Assembly (NCBI RefSeq): GCF_036327775.1
Contig: NZ_CP109598.1
Span: 6,863,501-6,927,500 of the forward strand
Origin: Streptomyces sp. NBC_01498
GTDB taxonomy: Bacteria; Actinomycetota; Actinomycetes; Streptomycetales; Streptomycetaceae
Length of the DNA: 64,000 nt
Direction: 5' to 3'
The notes beneath the pieces are model-generated. The model saw nothing but the letters and a program-made list of their open reading frames with translations, did no database searches and was not told where the DNA came from. Each line of letters begins with the position of its first letter. Positions within the stretch are counted from its first letter, which is position 1. The position numbers and the translations under genes are program-made. This document shows, piece by piece, positions 27,215 to 35,874 of this stretch.

Positions 27215-28705
27215 GTGACCGGAGTACCCAACACCCGTCTGTCGGACCTGTTCGGCCTCGCCGGCTGGTCCAAGGGCGAGCTCGCGCGGCTGGTGAACAG
27301 ACAGGCGGCGGCCCTGGGCCACCCCCAGCTGGCCACCGACACCTCGCGGGTCAGGCGCTGGATCGACATGGGGGAGACCCCCCGCGATCCGGTGCCGAGG
27401 GTGATGGCGACCCTGTTCACCGAGCGGCTCGGCCGTGTCGTGACCATCGAGGACCTCGGGTTCGTACGACACGGACGCGCGGGGAGACGACGGGACGCCG
27501 GGGAGACATCGAACCCCGACGGCCTGCCTTGGGCGCCCGACCGGACGGCTACGGTCCTCACCGAATTCACGGGAATGGACCTCATGCTCAACCGACGCGG
27601 CTTGGTGGGCGCGGGCGCCGTGCTCACCGCAGGCACCGCACTCACCAGTTCCATGTACGACTGGCTGCACACCGACCCCGCCCTGACCGCCGACGCTCCC
27701 CGGAGCGGCACCCCCCTGCACGCCGACCCCGCCGGGTACGACCGCTACGAGGCGGCCCCCGTCGGGGCGCAGGAGATCGACGCGCTGGAGCACTCCGTCG
27801 ACGTCTTCCGGGCCTGGGACGCCGCCCGGGGCGGCGGACTCCAGCGAAAAGCGGTCGTGGGCCAGCTCAACGAGGTGGGCGGCATGCTGTCGTACCGCCA
27901 CCCTCCCCATCTCCAGCGGCGCCTGTGGGGCGTCGCCGCCAACCTGGCGGTCCTCGCCGGCTGGATGTCGCACGACGTCGGCCTCGAACCCACCGCCCAG
28001 AAGTACTTCGTCATCGCCACGCACGCGGCGCGGGAGGGCGGCGACCGCCCGCGCGCCGGAGAGGCGCTCTCCCGGGCCGCCCGGCAGATGGTCCATCTGG
28101 GGCGACCGGACGAGGCGCTGGACCTGATGAAACTCGCCAAGTCCGGTTCCGGGGACGAGGTGCTGCCCCGCACCCGGGCGATGCTCTGCACGATCGAGGC
28201 ATGGGCGCAGGCGTCCCTGGGCCGGGGCCAGGCCATGCGCCGGACCCTGGGCGAGGCGGAGGAGTTGTTCGTCTCGGACAAGGGAGACGTGCCGCCGCCG
28301 AGTTGGATGCAGATGTTCGACGAGGCGGATCTGCACGGCATGGAGGCGCTGGCGTACCGTACGCTCGCCGATCACGACCCCTCGGCCGCGACCCTGGCGC
28401 AGCGGCACGCCGCACGGGCGATCGAGCTGCGCCAGGGCGGTCGCCAGCGGTCGATGATCTTCGACTATCTTTCGCTGGCCTCCGCCTGCTTCATCGCGGA
28501 CGATCCCGAACAGGCCGACCGGTACGCGCGGTTGGCGCTGGTGTCGATGGGGGAGACGTCCTCGCACCGCACCTGGGACCGGCTGCGGGAGATGTACCGG
28601 CTCACCGGGCAGTACGCGGCGCACTCCACGATCCGGGGGCTGCGCGAGGAGATCGACGCGGTCCTGCCGAACTCCGTCCACAAGCCGAGGAGTTCACCGA
28701 TCTAG
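27215..28705 (+). CDS. NsdA/NsdB-like HTH-TPR regulator
   Basis: A 496-residue protein; GTG 27215 follows a GGGGG ribosome-binding site. The N-terminus GWSKGELARLVNRQAAALG plus DTSRVRRWIDMGETPRDPVP is the XRE-like DNA-binding region seen in the S. coelicolor NsdA/NsdB family, then VVTIEDLGF. A central LNRRGLVGAGAVLTAG resembles a Tat signal but is internal, as it is in NsdA. The remainder is helical with TPR-like repeats (EALDLMKLAK, DPEQADRYARLALVSMGE). NsdA and NsdB are negative regulators of antibiotic production and differentiation; this paralogue may act similarly. It may share regulation with the divergent kinase. Confidence 0.8.
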   Translation: MTGVPNTRLSDLFGLAGWSKGELARLVNRQAAALGHPQLATDTSRVRRWIDMGETPRDPVPRVMATLFTERLGRVVTIEDLGFVRHGRAGRRRDAGETSNPDGLPWAPDRTATVLTEFTGMDLMLNRRGLVGAGAVLTAGTALTSSMYDWLHTDPALTADAPRSGTPLHADPAGYDRYEAAPVGAQEIDALEHSVDVFRAWDAARGGGLQRKAVVGQLNEVGGMLSYRHPPHLQRRLWGVAANLAVLAGWMSHDVGLEPTAQKYFVIATHAAREGGDRPRAGEALSRAARQMVHLGRPDEALDLMKLAKSGSGDEVLPRTRAMLCTIEAWAQASLGRGQAMRRTLGEAEELFVSDKGDVPPPSWMQMFDEADLHGMEALAYRTLADHDPSAATLAQRHAARAIELRQGGRQRSMIFDYLSLASACFIADDPEQADRYARLALVSMGETSSHRTWDRLREMYRLTGQYAAHSTIRGLREEIDAVLPNSVHKPRSSPI

Positions 28706-28860
28706 CCACCCACCGCCCACCCGGCACCTGACGATCGTCGTTCACCGATCCCGTTTCCACCGACCGTTGTTCACCGATCGTCGCCCACCGACCGTCGTCC
28801 GACTCGTCCATCTGTACGTCCTGACGGCGGCCTGTCTGTCCGGGGACCTCTCCGGGGCCG

Positions 28861-30273
28861 TCACGCCTCCGGGCCGTCGTGGCCGATCCGGGCCACCAGC
28901 ACACAGGCGTCGTCCTCGCGTCCGGTCCCGCCGAACTCCTCGACGACCGTCCTGACACTGTCCTGCGCGTCGCGCGCCCCGGACAGCCGGGGACCGAGCG
29001 CCAGTAACCGGTCCACGCCCGTCCGGTCCGTCAGCCTGCCGGTGTGCAGCACCAGCAGGTCGCCGGGCAGCAGGGTCGTCTCGGCCTGCTCGTACGCGGC
29101 GCCCGACGTCGCGCCGAGCAGGACACCGTCCAGGGGGGTCAGCGCGCGCCCCGTCCCGTCGCGGAACAGCAGCGGGGCGGGGTGGCCCGCCTGTGCCCAG
29201 AGGAGGCTTCGGGTCTCGGCGCGGTAGCGGCAGCAGACGGCGCTGCCGAGCGCGGGCCGGTCGGCGGTGTCGAGGAGCTGGTTGAGATGGCCCATCAGCC
29301 GGCCCGGCTCGACACCGGCCACGGCCATCCCGCGCAGGGCGCCCAGCAGCATGGCCATCGTGGAGGCCGCCGCGACCCCGTGACCCGTGAGGTCGCCGAC
29401 CGTCAACAGGGTGTCGCCGCCGGGGAGTTCCAGCGCGTCGAACCAGTCTGCCCCCACGGGCGTGCCGCCCGCCGGGGGCAGACAGCGGCCCGCCAGATCC
29501 AGGGCGCCCGGCGCGGACCGGAGGGGGCCCCGCCACGACGGCAGTACGGCCTTCTGCACCTCGGCCACCAGCCGCTGTTCGCTCCGGACGCCGCGCTCGC
29601 GGCGCCGGAGCGTGTCGCCGGACTCGTCGACGGCCCGCCGGCGGCGGCGTAACTCGCTGACGTCCCGCAGCACCGCCCACATGGAGGCCGTGAAGCCGTC
29701 GGCGTCGAGCACGGGCTCGGCCGTCATGTGCAGGGTGCGGATCCGCCGGTCGGCGCTGACGACACGGAACTCGCTGTCGATGGTCCGGCCGTCGACCAGA
29801 CAGTCCGTCACCACCGTCTGGAGCGGGCCCCGGTCCTCGGCGACCACCACCGACGGCAGCTCGTCCAGGGTCATCGGCCCCTTCTCGCGCGGGCGGCCGA
29901 AGATCTCGTACAGCTCCGGGGACCAGCTGACCTCGTCGGTCAGCAGATTCCACTCCGCGCTGCCCACCCGGCTCGGCGCCGACCGGATCCCCGCACCGGT
30001 CTCCCGCGCGGCGGGCGGCGCGACGGCCGTCTCCTGGGGCAGCCCGTTGCTCAACTGCCCGAGATGCGCGCCCAGATCGTCCAGCTGATGGACCGCCAGG
30101 TCGCACAGGGCGCGCTGCCAGCGCCGCCGGGAGTCGTGCTCGTCGGCCACGGTGTCCCTGCGCACGGCGTCCACATCCCCGCGCAGGCTGCGGGTGCGCG
30201 AGATGAGGGACTCCACCACGCGCCGCTCCGGTGGCTGCGGGGTGGGACGGTCCGCGGACAGGGGGGACGGCAT
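28861..30273 (-). CDS. PAS-domain SpoIIE-type PP2C phosphatase
   Basis: A 470-residue regulator. Start ATG 30273 has ACGGAG about 8 bases upstream. Order: a helical N-terminus (residues 20-80), a PAS domain at about 110-220 (WNLLTDEVSWSPELYEIFGRP, VLDADGFTASMWAVLRDVSE), a linker coil of charged residues, and a SpoIIE phosphatase domain with PVGADWFDALELPGGDTLLTVGDLTGHGVAAA (metal-binding Asp pair) and TGREDDACVLVARI. Such proteins dephosphorylate anti-anti-sigma factors in partner-switching networks. No anti-sigma or STAS gene adjoins it. A small-molecule or redox signal is probably sensed by PAS; a haem- or flavin-binding residue is not evident. Confidence 0.9.
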   Translation of the reverse strand: MPSPLSADRPTPQPPERRVVESLISRTRSLRGDVDAVRRDTVADEHDSRRRWQRALCDLAVHQLDDLGAHLGQLSNGLPQETAVAPPAARETGAGIRSAPSRVGSAEWNLLTDEVSWSPELYEIFGRPREKGPMTLDELPSVVVAEDRGPLQTVVTDCLVDGRTIDSEFRVVSADRRIRTLHMTAEPVLDADGFTASMWAVLRDVSELRRRRRAVDESGDTLRRRERGVRSEQRLVAEVQKAVLPSWRGPLRSAPGALDLAGRCLPPAGGTPVGADWFDALELPGGDTLLTVGDLTGHGVAAASTMAMLLGALRGMAVAGVEPGRLMGHLNQLLDTADRPALGSAVCCRYRAETRSLLWAQAGHPAPLLFRDGTGRALTPLDGVLLGATSGAAYEQAETTLLPGDLLVLHTGRLTDRTGVDRLLALGPRLSGARDAQDSVRTVVEEFGGTGREDDACVLVARIGHDGPEA

Positions 30274-30682
30274 CTCGAACTCCGTTACAGGCGTGGCACT
30301 GCCAGGTCTGAAGGGTGGACCCCCACGACTGTCGCACAGGCCGCCACGGCCCGTAAGCCGTTTGGCAACACTCGATCCGGTGGTGCTTGCGACATATGCC
30401 AACGGCGGGACGGGTGACTCACCGTCACGGGTGAGACCGACAAATGGAATTGACGCGGCCGTCCGCCCCTCCGGTCCGCCGCGCCGTCGTGCGCCCCGGC
30501 GTCCGCCGGGAGTGCGCCGGGGAGCGCGTCGGAACGCGCCGGAGCCCCCGGTCAGGGACTCGACGGTCCCCGACCGGGGGCTCCGGCCGGCGTTCCCCGC
30601 AGGGGCGCCGGGAGGCGGCGCCGCGCGCTCCGCCGGCCGGGACGCCCGGGTCGGGGGAGCGCACGCCGCGTCACCGCCGGAG
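30274..30682. other. Intergenic region upstream of the SpoIIE phosphatase gene
   Basis: 409 bases hold the ribosome-binding site of the phosphatase, its presumed minus-strand promoter and, near the far end, the terminator of the endonuclease gene. No gene is seen; open frames are Arg/Pro-rich. Confidence 0.6.
30541..30584 (-). terminator. Terminator of the endonuclease gene
   Basis: A 13-bp perfect stem (GGAGCCCCCGGTC at 30541-30553 with 30572-30584) continues after one mismatch into GGGAC/GTCCC with a six-base loop, about 100 bases beyond the endonuclease stop. Confidence 0.75.
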
Positions 30683-31531
30683 TCACCAGATGGACTCGAC
30701 CCACTCGGGGTGGTCGACGAACGGGTTGCGGTTGTGCTGGAACTGGTTGTATATCGCGTCGTTGCGGCGCTGCTCGAAGCTGTCCGGCGGGTCCTCGTCG
30801 CTCCACGCCTTCAGTACGGAGAGCCGGCCCATCAGGGGGGACGACCCGTTGTTGACCCGGTCGTTCGGTTCGAGGTTGGCGAACGAGTCGTTGCCCTCGT
30901 AGCGGACCGCCATGTAGAGGATCATGCGGGCGACATCGCCCTTGACCGCGTCGCGCGGCTCGAAGGAGTCGCTGTCGGTGAGGTTCCCCGGGGCACCGCT
31001 GACCGAGCTGCCGCCGTTGTCGAAGTCCTTGTTGCCGCGGATGCCGTTGACCTGGACGTCCTCCGGGCGCAGGTGGTGCAGGTCGGTGCCGGGGCCCTGC
31101 GAGGTGCCGAAGTCGCCGTGGGACTGGGCCCACACGTGCTCACGGTTCCAGTCGCCGACGTTGCCGCCGTTCTTCGACTTGGCGCGGGAGAGGCCGCTGT
31201 AGAGGAGCTTGACGTTGGCGGAGTTGGCCGGGTCCTGGTCGGTGACCTTGAGCGCTTCCCAGACGGCCGTGTACGAGAGCTTGGTCTGGTTTCTGATGAT
31301 GGTGTGGAGCGCGCTCTTGAGCGCGGGACCGGTCTTGCCCAGGGCGTTCTGGTAGTACGTGTCGTCCAGCGCGGCCAGCTTGTTGACGGCCGAGGTGCCG
31401 GTGACACCGGTTCCCGTTCCGGCCGCCGGGGGTGTGGCGGCCGGAGCGGCGTTCGCGCTGCCGACGAGCACCGCGGCGGCGGCGCACAGGGCCAGCACGG
31501 GCCGCACGGCGGGATGGTGACGACGGGACAT
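30683..31531 (-). CDS. Secreted endonuclease I family nuclease
   Basis: A 282-residue exported nuclease. ATG 31531 is chosen because GGAGAGGA lies 11-18 bases upstream, whereas the in-frame ATG at 31549 precedes that site. The signal peptide is RPVLALCAAAAVLVGSANAAPA. The His-Me-finger core is plain: DWNREHVWAQSHGDFG, then TDLHHLRPEDVQVNGIRGNKDF, the NREHVWP/DLHHLxPxxxxxNxxRxN pattern of Endonuclease I (PF04231), with a Mg2+-binding His and Asn. It probably degrades extracellular DNA for nutrient recovery. It is divergent from the GH16 gene, with a 370-base shared region and its own strong terminator. Confidence 0.9.
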   Translation of the reverse strand: MSRRHHPAVRPVLALCAAAAVLVGSANAAPAATPPAAGTGTGVTGTSAVNKLAALDDTYYQNALGKTGPALKSALHTIIRNQTKLSYTAVWEALKVTDQDPANSANVKLLYSGLSRAKSKNGGNVGDWNREHVWAQSHGDFGTSQGPGTDLHHLRPEDVQVNGIRGNKDFDNGGSSVSGAPGNLTDSDSFEPRDAVKGDVARMILYMAVRYEGNDSFANLEPNDRVNNGSSPLMGRLSVLKAWSDEDPPDSFEQRRNDAIYNQFQHNRNPFVDHPEWVESIW

Positions 31532-31774
31532 GTGGGGGCGTCCTCTCCTCATAGGAACACCGCGCGCACGGCCGTAGGGTGGGGCGGTGCACGCGGTGAT
31601 CATGCGTGGTGTGGCGTTTCCGCAGGAGCTTTCCACAGCGCCTGTGACGCTGGGGTGAATGTTCCGCATCCATCATGTGCAGGTCAAGAGGCCGGTCGGC
31701 GACGGGTGTTGGGGCGGCGGGACGCTCCTCATACCTGTTCACATGGATGGGCCGGAGTTACGCGGCTGAAGATT

Positions 31775-31786
31775 TGGTCCATACCA
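31775..31786. promoter_or_regulatory. Chitinase-promoter-like motif upstream of the glucanase
   Basis: TGGTCCATACCA lies directly upstream of the -35 box. It differs little from the 12-bp TGGTCCAGACC-type repeats known in Streptomyces chitinase promoters, and from DasR sites (TGGTCTAGACCA). It is the one clear element in the 370-base interval between the endonuclease and glucanase genes. Only one copy is seen. Confidence 0.45.
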
Positions 31787-31791
31787 GGTGC

Positions 31792-31820
31792 TTGACGGGC
31801 GCCCCGTGGCTGCCTTCAAT
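31792..31820 (+). promoter_or_regulatory. Promoter of the GH16 glucanase gene
   Basis: TTGACG (31792-31797), a 17-base spacer, and TTCAAT (31815-31820). The expected start is near 31827, giving a leader of about 75 bases if translation begins at 31902. The region is AT-rich compared with its flanks. Confidence 0.5.
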
Positions 31821-31901
31821 CAAGCAGTGAAAAAGGCGCCCCCAAGCGCTTTCTTCTCCGTGTTACCTGTCATGCGCATGCCCCCCACGCAAAGCGATGT
31901 G

Positions 31902-32771
31902 ATGACCGTGCATATGTCCTGGCGGCGCCGTACGGCGCTGTACGCCCTCGCACTTCTGTGCACCTCCGGAGCCGTGGCCGCCGTGCCCGCCGGAGCCTCC
32001 GCCGCGACCGGACCCCACTCCGGCGCGGCGCCCGCGGCCGTCAAGTTCGAGGAGAACTTCGACGGTCCGGCCGGATCGGGTGTCGACGGAAGCAAGTGGC
32101 AGATCGAGACCGGCGACAACGTCAACAACCACGAGCGGCAGTACTACACCTCCGGCAACAGCAACGCCCAGCTCGACGGGCAGGGCAATCTCGTGATCAC
32201 CGCCCGGAAGGAGAATCCGGGCAACTACCAGTGCTGGTACGGCACGTGCGAGTACACGTCCGCCCGGCTGAACACCTCGGGCAAGTTCGACTCCGCGTAC
32301 GGCCGGGTCGAGGCCCGGATGAAGATCCCGCGCGGCCAGGGCATCTGGCCCGCGTTCTGGATGCTGGGCAGCGACATGGGCCAGGTCGGCTGGCCCAACA
32401 GCGGCGAGATCGACATCATGGAGAACGTCGGCTTCGAGCCCGGCACCGTCCACGGCACGCTCCACGGCCCCGGCTACTCCGGTGCCGGCGGCATCGGCGC
32501 GGGCTACAACCTGCCGAACGGTGAGGCGTTCGCGGACAACTTCCACACCTTCGCGGTGGACTGGGCGCCCGACTCCATCACCTGGTCGGTGGACGGCAAC
32601 GTCTACCAGACCCGTACGCCCGCCGACGTCGGCGGCAACCCCTGGGTGTTCAACAAGCCGTTCTTCCTGATCCTCAACCTCGCGGTCGGCGGCTACTGGC
32701 CCGGCGACCCCGACGGAAGCACGGTGTTCCCGCAGCAACTGGTCGTCGACTACGTACGGGTCAGCGACTAG
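31902..32771 (+). CDS. Secreted GH16 endo-beta-1,3-glucanase (laminarinase-type)
   Basis: A 289-residue secreted glycosidase. The signal WRRRTALYALALLCTSGAVAAV ends at an Ala-rich site. The catalytic strand GEIDIMENVG includes the extra residue (E-I-D-I-M-E, the beta-bulge form) of laminarinases rather than lichenases; the first Glu is the nucleophile and the second the acid/base. Other GH16 hallmarks are QGIWPAFWMLGSDMG and FLILNLAVGGYWPG. No binding module follows. The start is uncertain: ATGs at 31872, 31878, 31902 and 31914 are in frame and none has a good ribosome-binding site. With the chitinase behind it, it suggests attack on fungal cell walls. Confidence 0.9.
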   Translation: MTVHMSWRRRTALYALALLCTSGAVAAVPAGASAATGPHSGAAPAAVKFEENFDGPAGSGVDGSKWQIETGDNVNNHERQYYTSGNSNAQLDGQGNLVITARKENPGNYQCWYGTCEYTSARLNTSGKFDSAYGRVEARMKIPRGQGIWPAFWMLGSDMGQVGWPNSGEIDIMENVGFEPGTVHGTLHGPGYSGAGGIGAGYNLPNGEAFADNFHTFAVDWAPDSITWSVDGNVYQTRTPADVGGNPWVFNKPFFLILNLAVGGYWPGDPDGSTVFPQQLVVDYVRVSD

Positions 32772-32783
32772 TACCCGTTTCCG

Positions 32784-32826
32784 CCCGTGGGTGCGGTACG
32801 GGCACGACCCGCCCCGCACCCACGGG
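32784..32826 (+). terminator. Terminator between glucanase and chitinase genes
   Basis: A perfect 13-bp stem, CCCGTGGGTGCGG (32784-32796) with 32814-32826, and a 17-base loop, 12 bases after the glucanase stop. Confidence 0.75.
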
Positions 32827-32880
32827 CCCACCGGTCCACCGGCCCCCGGTGGGCCTCCCCAGAAGTGGACGGTGACCCGC

Positions 32881-34275
32881 ATGACCGCCTCGTTCAAGCC
32901 CTGGAAGCACCTCAGACCGCTGGCCGTGCTGGCCATGCCGCTGGTGGCCGTGGCCTCGACCATGAGCGTGACGCCCGCGACCGCGGCCGTCGCGGCCGTC
33001 GGCACCGTCACCGGCATCGGCGGCAAGTGCGTGGACGTGGCGAGCGGGAGCACCGCCAACGGCGCCGCCGTCCAGCTCTACGACTGCAACGGCAGCGCCG
33101 CCCAGCAGTGGGACGTCGCCTCCGACGGCACGATCCGCGCGCTCGGCAAGTGCCTCGACGTCAAGGACGGCGGCACGGCCAACGGCTCCGTCCTCCAGCT
33201 CTGGTCGTGCACCGGCACCGCCAACCAGAAGTGGACCGTCTCGGCGGCCCGCGACATCGTCAACACCCAGGCCGACAAGTGCCTGGACGCCACCGGCAAC
33301 AGCTCGGCCAACGGCACCCGGCTCCAGCTGTGGACCTGCACCGGTGCCGCCAACCAGAAGTGGACCGCGCCCTCCGGCGGCGGCGGGAACCCCGACCCCG
33401 GCGGCGCGCCCATGGCCGTCGCGCCGTACATCTACAACGGCTGGGGCAGCCCGCCCAGCCCCACCACCGTGCAGAACGCGACCGGCGTCAAGTGGTTCAC
33501 TCTCGCCTTCGTCCTGAGCAACGGTTACTGCAATCCGCAGTGGGACGGCGGCCGGCCGCTGACCGGGGGCGTGGACCAGCAGACCGTCAACACCGTGCGC
33601 GCGGGCGGCGGTGACGTCATCCCGTCCTTCGGCGGATGGAGCGGCAACAAGCTGGAGAGTTCCTGCGGCAGCGCCGGCGAACTGGCCGCCGCGTACCAGA
33701 AGGTCATCAACGCGTACGGCCTCAAGGCGATCGACATCGACATCGAGGCCGCCGCCTACGACAGCCCCACCGTGCAGCAGCGCACCGTGGACGCGCTGAA
33801 GACGATCCGGGCGAACAACCCCGGCATCAAGATCTACATCACCTTCGGCACCGGCCAGAACGGCCCCGACACCAGCCTGATCAACCGCGCGGCCTCCTCC
33901 GGCCTCACCGTCGACAGCTGGACGATCATGCCGTTCAACTTCGGCGGCAACGGCCAGAACATGGGCACCCTGTCGGTCCGCGCGGCCGAGGGCCTGAAGA
34001 CCGCCGTCAAGAACGCCTACGGATACGGCGACGACGAGGCGTACCGCAAGACCGGCATCTCCTCCATGAACGGCGTCACGGACGTCGGCGAGACCATCAC
34101 CGTCGCCGACTTCCGCACGATCCTCGCCTACGCGCAGCAGCGCCACCTCGCCCGGCTGACCTTCTGGTCCGTCAACCGCGACCGGCCCTGCACGGGCGGC
34201 GGGGCCGACACCTGCTCCGGCGTGAGCCAGTCCGCGTGGGACTTCACCCGGGTCCTGGCGCAGTACCGGGGCTGA
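32881..34275 (+). CDS. Secreted CBM13 + GH18 chitinase-like glycosidase
   Basis: A 464-residue secreted protein. Signal: LRPLAVLAMPLVAVASTMSV. Residues about 38-162 form a ricin-B-type beta-trefoil (CBM13) with three QxW repeats (QQW, QKW, QKW) and paired Cys residues (GKCVDV, GKCLDV, DKCLDA). After a Gly-rich linker (SGGGGNPDPGG) comes a GH18 barrel: VIPSFGGWSG (the SxGG substrate motif) and AIDIDIEAAAYD, giving the DxDxE catalytic motif with Glu as proton donor. It is the chitinase-type actinobacterial enzyme in which a lectin precedes the barrel. It should act on chitin or related glycan outside the cell. ATG 32881 is preceded by a GGACGG ribosome-binding site. Confidence 0.88.
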   Translation: MTASFKPWKHLRPLAVLAMPLVAVASTMSVTPATAAVAAVGTVTGIGGKCVDVASGSTANGAAVQLYDCNGSAAQQWDVASDGTIRALGKCLDVKDGGTANGSVLQLWSCTGTANQKWTVSAARDIVNTQADKCLDATGNSSANGTRLQLWTCTGAANQKWTAPSGGGGNPDPGGAPMAVAPYIYNGWGSPPSPTTVQNATGVKWFTLAFVLSNGYCNPQWDGGRPLTGGVDQQTVNTVRAGGGDVIPSFGGWSGNKLESSCGSAGELAAAYQKVINAYGLKAIDIDIEAAAYDSPTVQQRTVDALKTIRANNPGIKIYITFGTGQNGPDTSLINRAASSGLTVDSWTIMPFNFGGNGQNMGTLSVRAAEGLKTAVKNAYGYGDDEAYRKTGISSMNGVTDVGETITVADFRTILAYAQQRHLARLTFWSVNRDRPCTGGGADTCSGVSQSAWDFTRVLAQYRG

Positions 34276-34318
34276 CCCGGCTGTCGCCGAACGCGGCGGA
34301 CAGCCCCGTGACGCACGA

Positions 34319-34355
34319 ATCGCCCCGGACACCGTGGAGAGGTGTCCGGGGCGAT
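34319..34355. terminator. Bidirectional terminator
   Basis: Perfect 15-bp arms ATCGCCCCGGACACC (34319-34333) and 34341-34355 with a seven-base loop, between the convergent chitinase and 166-aa protein genes. Confidence 0.85.
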
Positions 34356-34390
34356 CGGTGTGTACGGGTGCGGGGGCCGGTCGGCGCTGG

Positions 34391-34891
34391 TCAGGCCGGC
34401 TCCACTTCCAGGAAGCGCCGGCGGCGGGGACCCCGGTAGAGCAGCGCCTCCCAGCCCAGCCGGGTCAGGACGGCGGCGCACGCCGTCAGCTCACGCTCCT
34501 CCTCCCGCGCCGCGCCGCTTCCGTGCGGGCCGAGCCACTCCACCCGTACGGTGCCGGGCCGTTCGCCTGCGGCGACCCGGTACCCGGTGGCGGTGCGCCG
34601 CCCCTCCCCGTCGAGCGCGGAGGGTGCGACACCGGCGGCCTCCAGGGCCAGCGCCACGGCGCGGACCGGCTGGTTCCGCTCCCAGTCGGCCGGGACGGCG
34701 CCGGGATCCGCGGCGGCGGAGTTGGTGAGGCGGCGGATCTGCGACAGGCCCGCGAACGCGACTCGTACCTCGGCGGCGCGGACCTCCGGCGGGACGTGCG
34801 GCGGCGGGCCGTCGCCGGTCGCGGCGGCGAAACCGCCGGACCCTTCCGTACTCCCGCCCGCGTTCGTACCCGTGTTCCCCTCGGCCGTCAT
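34391..34891 (-). CDS. Conserved hypothetical protein
   Basis: A 166-residue protein starting MTAEGNTGTNAGGSTEG. The first 35 residues are low-complexity; from about residue 40 an ordered helical stretch (EVRVAFAGLSQIRRLTNSAAADPG) leads into a beta-rich part with RTATGYRVAAGERPGTVRVEWLGPHG and ends LEVEPA. The C-terminal YRGPRRRRFLEV is strongly basic. No catalytic motif, signal peptide or membrane segment is seen and I do not recognise the family. ATG 34891 is chosen because the upstream extension to 35002 is Pro/Arg-rich and lies in a 373-base intergenic region. Confidence 0.7.
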   Translation of the reverse strand: MTAEGNTGTNAGGSTEGSGGFAAATGDGPPPHVPPEVRAAEVRVAFAGLSQIRRLTNSAAADPGAVPADWERNQPVRAVALALEAAGVAPSALDGEGRRTATGYRVAAGERPGTVRVEWLGPHGSGAAREEERELTACAAVLTRLGWEALLYRGPRRRRFLEVEPA

Positions 34892-35160
34892 GCCCGCACA
34901 GTAGCCGTGACGCGCGGAGGGACCCCGACCGGACGGGGGAGACCGGCCGGGGCCGATTGAGTGGGGTGCGGGCGGCGGTCGCCTCGCGGCGATGCGCTCC
35001 ACAGGGCTTCAGCCGAACGATCGTCCCTGTGGGCTTTTCTTGATGGGGCCCGGGGACACTGTTCCGTCCACACCCACATACACCCGAACGGTTGCCCGGC
35101 GCGGAATGTTCCCGCCCGGTTCGGGCCGCGTTCCGCCGCGCGCGGGCGGGCGGACGCACG

Positions 35161-35175
35161 GCCACTGTCAGTGGC
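35161..35175. promoter_or_regulatory. Inverted repeat before the SRPBCC gene, candidate operator
   Basis: GCCACTGTCAGTGGC is a perfect 15-bp palindrome about one base pair, 90 bases before the start codon. It is the only distinct element in the 373-base gap between the divergent 34891 and 35265 starts; otherwise that gap shows only sparse, GC-moderate sequence with no gene. Confidence 0.4.
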
Positions 35176-35264
35176 GGGTGATAGACCGGTTCCCGTCAGG
35201 ACACCCGGCCGCACCGGTCCGGTCCGGACATCCCGTTCGCCGATCGCACGAGGAGACCTCCCCG

Positions 35265-35825
35265 ATGACCGCGACCCCGACTCCGCCGCCGACCCCGCCG
35301 CCGGTCCCGACCGGCAGGCTCCTGCGTACGCCCGACGGCGTCGACCTCGTCCTCCGCAGGACCCTCACCCTCCCGGTCGGCGAGGTGTGGGCGGCCGTCA
35401 CCGAGCCGGCGCGCACCGCCCGGTGGTTCGGCCCCTGGGAGGGCGACGGCACACCCGGCGGCACCGTGCGGGTGCGCATGGTCTTCGAGGACGAGGAGCC
35501 CTGGAGCGAGATGCGCGTCGACGCCTGCGAGGCGCCGCGCCGGCTGGCCGTCTCGACGGCGGACGAGGCGGGCGGCTGGCGCCTGGAGCTGAGACTGGCG
35601 GAGGCGGCGGACCTGCCGGACGGACCGCCCGGCGCCGAGACGGGCGGTACGGAGATCCAGTTGGTCCACCACCTCCGGACACGGGACGGGGTCGGCGAGA
35701 TCGGCCCCGGGTGGGAGTACTACCTGGACATGCTCCGGGTCTCCCTCGACAGCGCTCCGCGGCCGGTCTTCGACGACTACTACCCGGCGCAGAAGGCGTA
35801 CTTCGAGGAGTTGACGGCCGAGTAA
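35265..35825 (+). CDS. SRPBCC/AHSA1-family protein
   Basis: A 186-residue START/Bet v1-fold protein, ATG 35265 with AGGAG upstream. After a Pro-rich N-terminus (PTPPPTPPPVPTG) comes the AHSA1 pattern: VDLVLRRTLTLPVGEVWAAVTEPARTARWFGPWEG at residues 25-60, then EMRVDACEAPRRLAV and a C-terminal helix GWEYYLDMLRVSLDS. These proteins bind hydrophobic ligands or modulate Hsp90-like partners. They are often encoded beside an ArsR regulator, but none is present here. The function is unknown. Confidence 0.85.
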   Translation: MTATPTPPPTPPPVPTGRLLRTPDGVDLVLRRTLTLPVGEVWAAVTEPARTARWFGPWEGDGTPGGTVRVRMVFEDEEPWSEMRVDACEAPRRLAVSTADEAGGWRLELRLAEAADLPDGPPGAETGGTEIQLVHHLRTRDGVGEIGPGWEYYLDMLRVSLDSAPRPVFDDYYPAQKAYFEELTAE

Positions 35826-35874
35826 CCGGGCACGCGCGGCCACGGACCTCCGTCCGCCGCACGCCGTCGGCCGC

